From Acidobacteriota bacterium (GTDB taxonomy: Bacteria; Acidobacteriota; Vicinamibacteria; Vicinamibacterales; UBA2999), in NCBI GenBank assembly GCA_963169195.1, contig CAUJDN010000066.1:147020-211019 (forward strand): a DNA stretch of 64,000 bases. Reading direction: 5' to 3'. Below, one piece after another: positions 34,612 to 41,451 of this stretch (its first letter is position 1; every line of letters starts with the position of its first letter). The translations under genes were made by a program, and so were the position numbers. A model generated the notes under the pieces. The model was given only the letters and a program-made list of their open reading frames with translations. It did not search any database and had not been told where the DNA came from.

Positions 34612-35355
34612 ATGCGGCGGTGGCTGATGGCGGCGGTCCTGGCGCTCCTGCCGCCACCTGTGGCGGCGCAGGATCCGGTTGCGACCTTCTCGATCCTGGG
34701 CTACGACCCGGCGACCGGCGAGGTCGGTGGTGCGGTGCAGTCGCGCGTGTTCAGCGTGGGCAACGGCGTGCTCTGGGCCGAGGCCGGCGTGGGGGCGGTC
34801 GCGACGCAGGCCATCGTCGACGTCAGCTACGGGCCAAGAGCCCTCGAACTCCTGCGCGCCGGCCTGAGGCCGGACGCGATCGTCAAGGCCATCTGGGACA
34901 GCGACCCGGATCCAGAGCCCGAACGCTGGACGAGGCAGGGCCGCCAGTTCGCCGTGATCGATCAGCAGGGTCGGACCGCGGCGTTCACCGGCCCGAAGGC
35001 CACGCCCTGGGCAGGGCACAGGCAGGGGATGTATGCGACCGCGCAGGGCAACATCCTGGCGGGGGAGGCGGTGGTCGCCGGCATGGTGGCGGCCTTCGAG
35101 CAGGCGTCCGGCCACCTGTCGGTCCGGCTCACCGCGGCGCTCGAGGCGGGGCAGAAGGCCGGAGGGGACACCCGTGGCATGCAGTCGGCAGCCATCCTCA
35201 TCGTGGGAAAGGGCCGGGGCGTGTGGCTCAACAACGACGTCGTGATGCGGCTCCAGGTGGACGACAGCCCCGAGCCCATCAAGGAACTTCGTCGGCTGGT
35301 GGACGCCTGGAACGAGCGCCGGGCCAAGGGACAGCAGCGAGCCGTCGGCCGATGA
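34612..35355 (+). CDS. DUF1028 family secreted protein
   Basis: A 247-residue protein with a signal peptide (residues 1-20, ending VAA-Q) followed by a DUF1028 domain: 'PVATFSILGYDPATGEVGGAVQSRVFSVGNGVLWAEAGVGAVATQA' (conserved throughout; quoted in parts) and 'GPRALELLRAGLRPDAIV'. DUF1028 proteins have the N-terminal nucleophile hydrolase-like fold and are sometimes fused to peptidoglycan-binding or Ntn domains; the function is not settled. GGGGGAGG lies 5 to 12 bases before the ATG. It stands 53 bases after rsmE and ends tail-to-tail with prmA. Confidence 0.85.
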   Translation: MRRWLMAAVLALLPPPVAAQDPVATFSILGYDPATGEVGGAVQSRVFSVGNGVLWAEAGVGAVATQAIVDVSYGPRALELLRAGLRPDAIVKAIWDSDPDPEPERWTRQGRQFAVIDQQGRTAAFTGPKATPWAGHRQGMYATAQGNILAGEAVVAGMVAAFEQASGHLSVRLTAALEAGQKAGGDTRGMQSAAILIVGKGRGVWLNNDVVMRLQVDDSPEPIKELRRLVDAWNERRAKGQQRAVGR

Positions 35356-35357
35356 CA

Positions 35358-35386
35358 GAGCCCGAGAATCCGAGAACCTCCGAACC
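35358..35386. repeat. Degenerate CCGAGAA octamers between DUF1028 gene and prmA
   Basis: Three or four imperfect units (GAGCCCGA, GAATCCGA, GAACCTCC, GAACC) of the octamer family occupy the convergent gap, up to the prmA stop. Confidence 0.65.
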
Positions 35387-36291
35387 TAATCGAGCCTGAC
35401 CGCGACCCAGGTGGCTTCCTCGAGCCGTGCCACCTGCCGCAGCGGTGCGAAGGCGGCACGCACGGCGGCCTCTTCCGCTTCGTCGAAGCCGCTGACGACG
35501 AGCGTGCCTCCCGGTCGCTTCAGGCCCATCAGCATGGCAGCCGTCGTGCGAAGCATGCCGCCGGTCAGGTTGGCCATCACGACGTCCGCGGGTGGCGGCG
35601 GACTGGTTCGGAAATCCCCGACCTCGAAGCGGACCACCGGTGGCAAGGCGTTCAGCGCCGCGCTCGCGCGTGCTGCATCGATGGCGTCCTGATCCACGTC
35701 GAGGCCCACCACGTCCGACGCGTGGTCGAGGGCGGCGGCCATCGCCAACACGCCCGATCCCGTGCCGATGTCCACCACGCGCCGGTCCCGGACATCGATC
35801 GCCGAGAGCAGGCGGAGGCAGAGGCGCGTCGTCGGGTGGTGGCCGGTGCCAAACCCCATGGATGGCTCGATGATGATGACGGTGGTGCCCGGCGGGGTAG
35901 CGACCGGGACGTCCCAGGGCGGGGCCACTATGAAGCGTCCGGCGGTGACGGCCGTCAGGGATTCCTGCGAACGTGCGGCCCAGTCCTCGTCCGGCACGGC
36001 CGTGGAGGTCAGCCGCAGCTGTGGGTGAGCGGCGCCAAGGGCGCGCGCGGCGCGATCGCGCGTCTCAGCGCTCGGAAAGAAGACGCGCCAGCGCAGCGGC
36101 GCGGGCGGCGGCTCGGGAATCGGGGGGAACGTCTGATCCCATAGCCCGCCAGGCGGCAGCGGGCGCTCGGCCAGATCCTCGATGGCCTGTGGGGAGAAGT
36201 CGTCCAGCAGCGCCGCGACGAGGCCCTCCGCGTCCGGAGGGTCATCGATCGCCGGCGCCTCGACGACCAGCGCGGGCCAGAGGCGGTTCAC
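35386..36291 (-). CDS. prmA: Ribosomal protein L11 methyltransferase PrmA
   Basis: PrmA trimethylates L11 at several amino groups. The 301-residue protein carries the SAM site 'VVDIGTGSGVLAMAAAL' near residues 173-189, the hallmark 'EPSMGFGTGHHPTTRLCL' before it and the catalytic-loop 'NLTGGML' near 243. Start is GTG 36291, six bases after the dnaJ stop, so it is the last gene of the heat-shock operon; hrcA-grpE-(dnaK)-dnaJ-prmA is a known order. Confidence 0.93.
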   Translation of the reverse strand: MNRLWPALVVEAPAIDDPPDAEGLVAALLDDFSPQAIEDLAERPLPPGGLWDQTFPPIPEPPPAPLRWRVFFPSAETRDRAARALGAAHPQLRLTSTAVPDEDWAARSQESLTAVTAGRFIVAPPWDVPVATPPGTTVIIIEPSMGFGTGHHPTTRLCLRLLSAIDVRDRRVVDIGTGSGVLAMAAALDHASDVVGLDVDQDAIDAARASAALNALPPVVRFEVGDFRTSPPPPADVVMANLTGGMLRTTAAMLMGLKRPGGTLVVSGFDEAEEAAVRAAFAPLRQVARLEEATWVAVRLD

Positions 36292-36297
36292 GGCGGG

Positions 36298-37437
36298 CTA
36301 ACCGAAGATCTTCCCGAAGATGCCGCGATCCTCCGCGTCATCATCACGTCGCCGCGGTTCGGACTTCTGGGCCGGCAGGGTGTCGGCCAGCTGCTCGAGC
36401 AGCGGGCGCTGCTCCTTCGTGAGCTTCTTCGGGGTGACCGCCTGGACCGTGACGAGCAGGTCGCCCTTCCCGCGCCCGCCGACGTCGGGCATGCCCCGGC
36501 CCTTCAGGCGGAAGGTGGCGCCGGTCTGTGTGCCCTCAGGGATCCTGACGGTCTCTTCACCGTCGATGCCCGGCACCGTGATGTCCCCGCCGAGGGCGAG
36601 CGTCGTGAAGGTGAGTGGGATGTCGCAGTGCAGGTCGTTGCCGTCTCGCTGGAAGAACTCGTGTTCCAGGACGTGCACGACCACGTAGAGATCGCCTGGA
36701 GGACCGCCCTGCGCGCCGGCTTCGCCCTCGCCGGCGAGGCGCAGGCGCTGGCCGGTGGCGATGCCCGCCGGAATCCTCACGCTGAGCTTGCGCTGCTGCT
36801 CGACCGTGCCCTGGCCATGGCACGTGGTGCACGGCTTGGTGATGACCTTGCCCGCGCCGCGGCACTGGCCGCACGTGCGGGCGACGGTGAAGAAGCCCTG
36901 CTGGTAGCGCAACTGGCCGGTGCCGCGACACTGGGAGCAGGCGGCCGGAGCGCTGCCCGGCGCGGCGCCAGAGCCCTTGCAGGTGTCGCAGGCCTCGTGC
37001 CGCGGGATCTGGACCGTGGCCTCGGCGCCCCTGGCAGACTGCTCGAAGGCAATCTCCATGTCGTAGCGGAGATCCGCGCCGCGCTGCGGACCGCCGCGCC
37101 GGCGACCGCCGCCGAAGGCGTCGCCGAAGCCGAAGATGTCGCCCAGCCCGCCGAAGATGTCCTGGAAGTCGGCGAAGATGGTCGGGTCCACGCCGCCGGC
37201 GCCGGCGGCGCCCGACACGCCGGCGTGGCCGAACCGGTCGTAGCGCGCACGCTTTTCAGGGTCGGCGAGCACCGCGTAGGCCTCGGCGGCTTCCTTGAAG
37301 CGCTCCTCGGCGGCCTTGTCGCCGGGATTCCGATCGGGGTGATACTTGAGGGCCAGCTTCCGGTACGCGCTCTTCACGTCCTGCTCGCTGGCGGTGCGCG
37401 GAACCCCGAGCACCTCGTAGAAGTCCCGCTTGCTCAC
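36298..37437 (-). CDS. dnaJ: Chaperone DnaJ
   Basis: Type I DnaJ of 379 residues. The J domain has the HPD motif in 'KYHPDRNPG' (residues 32-40), then a Gly-rich region, then four zinc modules 'CDTCKGSG', 'CSQCRGTG', 'CGQCRGAG' and 'CTTCHGQG', and the substrate-binding C-terminal domains with '[22 protein letters not shown]'-type sequence. The GTG at 37437 overlaps the grpE stop (GTGA). The C-terminal tail is unusually charged ('[12 protein letters not shown]'). Confidence 0.95.
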   Translation of the reverse strand: MSKRDFYEVLGVPRTASEQDVKSAYRKLALKYHPDRNPGDKAAEERFKEAAEAYAVLADPEKRARYDRFGHAGVSGAAGAGGVDPTIFADFQDIFGGLGDIFGFGDAFGGGRRRGGPQRGADLRYDMEIAFEQSARGAEATVQIPRHEACDTCKGSGAAPGSAPAACSQCRGTGQLRYQQGFFTVARTCGQCRGAGKVITKPCTTCHGQGTVEQQRKLSVRIPAGIATGQRLRLAGEGEAGAQGGPPGDLYVVVHVLEHEFFQRDGNDLHCDIPLTFTTLALGGDITVPGIDGEETVRIPEGTQTGATFRLKGRGMPDVGGRGKGDLLVTVQAVTPKKLTKEQRPLLEQLADTLPAQKSEPRRRDDDAEDRGIFGKIFG

Positions 37438-37985
37438 GATGCCCTGGCGACCTTGACGAGCGAGGGCCGCAGCAGGCGCTCGCCCAGCATGTAGCCCTTC
37501 CGCAGCTCCTCGACGACTTCGCCCTCGCGTCTGCCTTCGACCGTCTCGTAGGCGACCGCCTGGTGCAGGTGCGGATCGAAGTCGGCCCCGCGCGCCTCGA
37601 TGGCGGTGACGCCCCGCTTGCGTACCAGGTCGGCGAGCGCGCGGTGGATGAGCTCGACGCCCGCCTTGTAGGGCTGCGCGGCCGCCGGCGCGTCGGCGGC
37701 CAGGGCGCGCTCGAAGTCGTCCATCACCGCCAGAAGGTCGCCCAGCACGTCGGCCGCGGCCCACTCGGTGAATTCCTTGCGCTCGCGCTCGATGCGCTTG
37801 CGGTAATTGTCGAACTCCGCGCTCTTCCGCAGGAGCCGGTCGTACAAGTCGTCGCGATCCTTCTGGAGCGACTCCATTGATGGTCCGGCCGCCGCGGCAG
37901 GCTCGGTGGCTGCGGGTGAGGACGCCCGGGGACTTGCCGCGGGGGCCTCGCTCATGGTCTCGGCTGGATTCTGCGGGTCACTCAT
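37434..37985 (-). CDS. grpE: Nucleotide exchange factor GrpE
   Basis: GrpE releases ADP from DnaK. The 183-residue protein has a Pro/Ala-rich N-terminus (1-35), a long helix with '[33 protein letters not shown]' (given in parts) and the beta-domain '[27 protein letters not shown]' (likewise). It is the second gene of the operon, 17 bases after hrcA. Confidence 0.94.
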   Translation of the reverse strand: MSDPQNPAETMSEAPAASPRASSPAATEPAAAAGPSMESLQKDRDDLYDRLLRKSAEFDNYRKRIERERKEFTEWAAADVLGDLLAVMDDFERALAADAPAAAQPYKAGVELIHRALADLVRKRGVTAIEARGADFDPHLHQAVAYETVEGRREGEVVEELRKGYMLGERLLRPSLVKVARAS

Positions 37986-38002
37986 GATGAAACGCCAACA
38001 CC

Positions 38003-39058
38003 CTACTCTACATCCTTGAGCACACGGGCGACGGCCAGGGCGGCGACGTCGACCGCGGCAATGGCACGGGAGTACTTCATCCGGGTCGGCCCGATCACGC
38101 CCACGGTGCCGGTGCCCCTGCCGTCGAAGTAGGTCGAGGCAATGAGGCTGAACGGGCGGAGCTCGGGATCGCTGTGCTCGGCGCCGATGACGACGGTCAG
38201 GCCCGGGCCGTCGATGTACTGGTTGAGCAGCCGGACGAGGCGCTGCTTCTCCTCGACCATCCGCAGGAGGGCCCCCAGCGTGGCGGCCGAGATGCCGCTG
38301 GCCCGCACCACCTGCTCGAGCAGCGCCGAGGCGCCCTCGATGTAGACCGCCGTGGACCCCTGCAGCTGTTCAAGGGTCTGGCTCGCCAGCCGCAGGGCGA
38401 GGCCGAGCAGCTGGTCGTAGAGCGTGCGCTCTTCGCGCAACCGCCCGCGGACGCCGCTCCGGACCTCCTCGAGCGTCCGGCCCGCGAACTCGGTGTTGAG
38501 GAAGTTGGCCGCCTGGGTCAACTCGGAGGGGCGTACGTCCTCGCCGATGTCCACCATCTTCTGGGACACCTGGTTTCCGCGCGACACCACGACCACGAGG
38601 ATGCGCGTGCCGCTGAGCGGCACGAAGTCGATGCGCTGGAATACCGTGTCTTCGTTGGCTGGCGCGATGGCGAAGCCCACGTGCCGCGACGCTTCGGAGA
38701 GGACGTGCGACGTGGACGAGAGGAGGTCATCGATGAGCGGCGCGTCGCCCGCTTCCTGGCGGAGGCGGGCCTCGACCGCCGAGACGTCCCGGGCCGCCCG
38801 CCGCCCCTCCAGCAGCAGGTCGACGTAGAAGCGGTAGCCCTGATCGGTGGGGACGCGGCCGGCCGACGTGTGCGGCTGCCAGACGTAGCCCATGTCCTCG
38901 AGCTGGGCGAGAACGTTCCGGATGGTGGCGGAGGACACGTTCAGCCCGGAGCGGCGCATCAGCGTGGCCGACGCGACCGGCTCGCCCGTCTCGATGTACT
39001 CGCGCACCAGCGTCGCCAGGACGCGGCGGGTGCGATCGGAAAGCGCTGGCACGCTCAT
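38003..39058 (-). CDS. hrcA: Heat-inducible transcription repressor HrcA
   Basis: HrcA represses class I heat-shock genes by binding CIRCE and is kept active by GroEL. The 351-residue protein has the winged-helix N-terminus 'TRRVLATLVREYIETGEPVAS', 'RRSGLNVSSATIRNVLAQLEDMGY' (in parts), 'HTSAGRVPTDQGYRFYVD' and the C-terminal 'DGRGTGTVGVIGPTRMKYSRAIAAVD'. Its own ATG directly abuts a CIRCE element, so it is self-regulated. dnaK is missing from the operon and is probably elsewhere. Confidence 0.96.
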   Translation of the reverse strand: MSVPALSDRTRRVLATLVREYIETGEPVASATLMRRSGLNVSSATIRNVLAQLEDMGYVWQPHTSAGRVPTDQGYRFYVDLLLEGRRAARDVSAVEARLRQEAGDAPLIDDLLSSTSHVLSEASRHVGFAIAPANEDTVFQRIDFVPLSGTRILVVVVSRGNQVSQKMVDIGEDVRPSELTQAANFLNTEFAGRTLEEVRSGVRGRLREERTLYDQLLGLALRLASQTLEQLQGSTAVYIEGASALLEQVVRASGISAATLGALLRMVEEKQRLVRLLNQYIDGPGLTVVIGAEHSDPELRPFSLIASTYFDGRGTGTVGVIGPTRMKYSRAIAAVDVAALAVARVLKDVE

Positions 39059-39083
39059 TAGCAGTCTCGCTGGATGACTGCTA
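39059..39083 (-). promoter_or_regulatory. CIRCE operator of the hrcA-grpE-dnaJ-prmA operon
   Basis: A perfect inverted repeat of eight bases, TAGCAGTC, nine-base spacer, GACTGCTA, matches the CIRCE pattern TTAGCACTC-N9-GAGTGCTAA at all positions but one per arm (C to G change, kept symmetrical). It fills the space between the -10 box and the hrcA ATG, so bound HrcA would cover the transcription start and the start codon. Confidence 0.92.
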
Positions 39084-39085
39084 GC

Positions 39086-39091
39086 AGTATA
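39086..39091 (-). promoter_or_regulatory. -10 box (TATACT) of the hrcA operon
   Basis: Minus-strand TATACT two bases before the CIRCE arm, 27 bases before the ATG. This is the vegetative promoter that HrcA controls. The 120 bases further upstream (39092-39211, up to the amidohydrolase stop) hold no gene that I can support. Confidence 0.7.
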
Positions 39092-39211
39092 GCAGGCGGC
39101 AGGGATGCAGGACTGGCCGCTGCAGGGGTGCCGGGGGCCCAGAGGTGCGGTCGAGTGGGGCCATCAGCACGATCGCGGGCCGGCCTTCGATGTCGGGGAC
39201 GCTGGCCAGCG

Positions 39212-40543
39212 CTAGCGAACGTGGGCGCGGACGGCGAGGGCCCTGGCCTCGGTCCGGGCGGTCGCCGCAATCTCCGCGGGATCCCAGCGCGTGGGGCGGC
39301 CCTCGTCCACGAGCACGTCGCCGTCGAGGATGACGGTGCGCACGTCCGCGGGGCACGCCGCGTAGACCAGGGTGGCGAAGGGATCAGGGTCCGGCGCGAG
39401 GTGCGGCCAGGTCCGGCGCACGATGATCAGGTCGGCGCGCTTGCCGGGCTCGATCGTGCCAATCTCGTCTTCGAGTCCCAGCGCCCGGGCGCCCTCGCGC
39501 GTGGCCATCGCGAGCGTCTCGCGCGCCGTCAGCGCGCCGGGCCCGTTCCGCACGGCCTGCAGCGTGGCGGCCAGCCGCATCTCCTGGAACATGTCGAGCC
39601 GGTTGTTGCAGGCCGCGCCATCGGCGCCGAGCGAGACCGAGATGCCCCGCCGGCGCATCTCGGCCACCGGCGCCAGGCCCGATCCCAGCTTCAGGTTCGA
39701 GCCCGGGCAGTGGAGCACCTTCACGCGGCCGGCGGCGAGCAGCGCCTGCTCGCGCTCGTCCACCCACACGCAGTGCGCGAGGCAGACGTGCGGGGCGGCA
39801 AGCCCCGTCGCCGCCAAGTACTCGATGTTGCCGAGGCCGGTCCGCTGCCGGACCAGCGCGATCTCGCTGCGGTTCTCGGAGGCGTGACTGTGCACGAGCA
39901 GCCCATGATCGCGCGACAGGCGACCCACTTCTTCGAGCAGCCCGCGCGTGCACGACACCGCGAAGCGCGGCGCGAGCGCGGCCCGCAGCCGGCCCTGGCC
40001 GCGGCCGTTCCAGCGCGAGGCGAGCGCCAGGCTCTCGTCGATGGACGCGCGCGTGGCCTCGCGCAGGCGCGCGGGCACGCCGTCGGCCGCCTCGTCCATC
40101 ATGCACTTGCCGACCACGGCGCGCAGGCCCGTGGGCTCGAGCGCCTCGAAGACGGCGTCGGTGTCGTGCACGGTTTCCATGGTGAGAACCGTCGTCGTGC
40201 CGCCCTGGATGAGTTCGGCAGCCGCCAGCGACGCCGAGGCGGCGAGCGAACGCGGCGTGTGGGCGGCCTCCATGGGCCAGACGCGTGTCTGCAGCCACTC
40301 GAGCAGCGCCAGGTCGTCAGCGTATCCGCGGAAGAGGGCCTGGCAGAGGTGGACGTGGGTCTGGACGAAGCCGGGCAGCAGGTAGTCGCCGCCGGCGTCG
40401 ATGCGGCGGGCCAGGGCCGGCGGATCCACGGCTCCGACGGCTGCGATGCGGCCGCCCTCGATCAACACGTCGCCTTCGACAGTGTCGAAGGCGTCGTTCA
40501 TCGTGAGGATGGTGGCGTTGCGGACGAGCAGCGGGGCGAACAC
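39212..40543 (-). CDS. Amidohydrolase of the ATZ/TRZ (methylthioadenosine/guanine deaminase-like) family
   Basis: A 443-residue zinc or iron amidohydrolase. The metal site starts 'LPGFVQTHVHLCQALFRG' (HxH), then 'HSHASENRSE', 'LAHCVWVD' and the catalytic aspartate in 'SLGADGAACNNRLDMFQEMR'. That layout matches deaminases of the SsnA/MtaD/ATZ group that act on N-heterocycles (methylthioadenosine, S-adenosylhomocysteine, 5'-deoxyadenosine, guanine). The neighbour xdhC lies nine bases upstream and suggests purine handling, so guanine or adenosine-type substrates are the best guess. GTG start. It is the second gene after the xdhC promoter. Confidence 0.85.
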   Translation of the reverse strand: MFAPLLVRNATILTMNDAFDTVEGDVLIEGGRIAAVGAVDPPALARRIDAGGDYLLPGFVQTHVHLCQALFRGYADDLALLEWLQTRVWPMEAAHTPRSLAASASLAAAELIQGGTTTVLTMETVHDTDAVFEALEPTGLRAVVGKCMMDEAADGVPARLREATRASIDESLALASRWNGRGQGRLRAALAPRFAVSCTRGLLEEVGRLSRDHGLLVHSHASENRSEIALVRQRTGLGNIEYLAATGLAAPHVCLAHCVWVDEREQALLAAGRVKVLHCPGSNLKLGSGLAPVAEMRRRGISVSLGADGAACNNRLDMFQEMRLAATLQAVRNGPGALTARETLAMATREGARALGLEDEIGTIEPGKRADLIIVRRTWPHLAPDPDPFATLVYAACPADVRTVILDGDVLVDEGRPTRWDPAEIAATARTEARALAVRAHVR

Positions 40544-40552
40544 GACCAGCGG

Positions 40553-41395
40553 CTACGGGGCGCCCGGCACCTGCGCCTTCGGCATCCAGCGCAGGGACGC
40601 GTCGGCGATGGCCGTGGCCTTGCCGCGCCGGACCGCCACCAGCTCGGCCGCGATGCTGAGGGCGATCTCCTGCGGGGTCACGGCGCCGATGTCCAGGCCG
40701 ATGGGCGCATGCACGCGCGAGAGCTGCTCGAGCGTGGCCCGGCCCTCGGTGAGCAGCTGGTCGTAGATGCGTGCCACCTTGGCGCGGCTGCCGATGAGAC
40801 CGAGGTAGCGGAGCTCGCGCGCGGCCAGGGCCTGGAGCGCCTCCAGGTCGTGGCGGTGGCCGCGGGTGACGATGACGGCATAGGCCGTGGCGGGGAGCGT
40901 GACCCGTGCCAGCCAGGTCGGGATGTCCTCCACCACCACCGAGGCCGCAAACGGGAAGCGCTCGCGGTTGGCGAAGGCGGCCCGGTCGTCGACGACGTGA
41001 AGCTCGAAGCCGGTCTCCGAGGCCACGCGCGCCAGGTAGTAGCCGACATGCCCGGCCCCGAACACGTAGAGCGCCGGGGGCGCCTCGAGGGGTTCGATGA
41101 AGACGGTCATCTGCCCGCCGCAGACCAGTCCGGTCTCTTCGGCGAAGTCGTCGTTCAGGTCGTACTTCGCGGTGACGGGCTTCCGCCGGCGCAGCGCCTC
41201 GCGGGCCTTGCCCAGGGCGTCGTGCTCGTAGCAGCCGCCGCCAATCGTGCCGACCGTCCGGCCGTCTGCGTAGACGAGCATCTTGGCGCCCACCCGCTGC
41301 GGCGTGGACCCGTTCGACGAGACGATGGTGACAAGCGCCACTGCCTCGCCCCTGGTCAGCGCCTCGCCGATGGCCGCGAAGATCTCGTGGTTCAC
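40553..41395 (-). CDS. xdhC: XdhC/CoxI family protein
   Basis: XdhC inserts or sulfurates the molybdenum cofactor in xanthine dehydrogenase and related hydroxylases. The 280-residue protein has the N-terminal CoxI domain with 'VTIVSSNGSTPQRVGAKMLVY' and 'GTIGGGCYEHDAL' and a C-terminal Rossmann domain with 'LYVFGAGHVGYYLARVASETGF', 'RGHRHDLEAL' and 'YLGLIGSRAKVARI'. It starts at a GTG six bases after TATAAT. The oxidoreductase itself is not nearby. Confidence 0.92.
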   Translation of the reverse strand: MNHEIFAAIGEALTRGEAVALVTIVSSNGSTPQRVGAKMLVYADGRTVGTIGGGCYEHDALGKAREALRRRKPVTAKYDLNDDFAEETGLVCGGQMTVFIEPLEAPPALYVFGAGHVGYYLARVASETGFELHVVDDRAAFANRERFPFAASVVVEDIPTWLARVTLPATAYAVIVTRGHRHDLEALQALAARELRYLGLIGSRAKVARIYDQLLTEGRATLEQLSRVHAPIGLDIGAVTPQEIALSIAAELVAVRRGKATAIADASLRWMPKAQVPGAP

Positions 41396-41401
41396 AGGGG
41401 G

Positions 41402-41407
41402 ATTATA
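41402..41407 (-). promoter_or_regulatory. -10 box (TATAAT) of xdhC, six bases before the GTG
   Basis: Minus-strand TATAAT, then CCCCCT, then the xdhC GTG. It is a perfect -10 hexamer at leaderless spacing, without a Shine-Dalgarno site. Confidence 0.6.
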
Positions 41408-41451
41408 GCCGGGTGCGGAGAGGTGCGAACGCGTCCGGACAGGTGCGGGGC

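Noticed and set aside
39084..39211. Short minus-strand coding-like stretch (SVPDIEGRPAIVLMAPL) between hrcA and the amidohydrolase stop
   Set aside because: It looks less random than most shadows, but it has no start outside the amidohydrolase gene, no family match that I recognise, and runs into the hrcA promoter.
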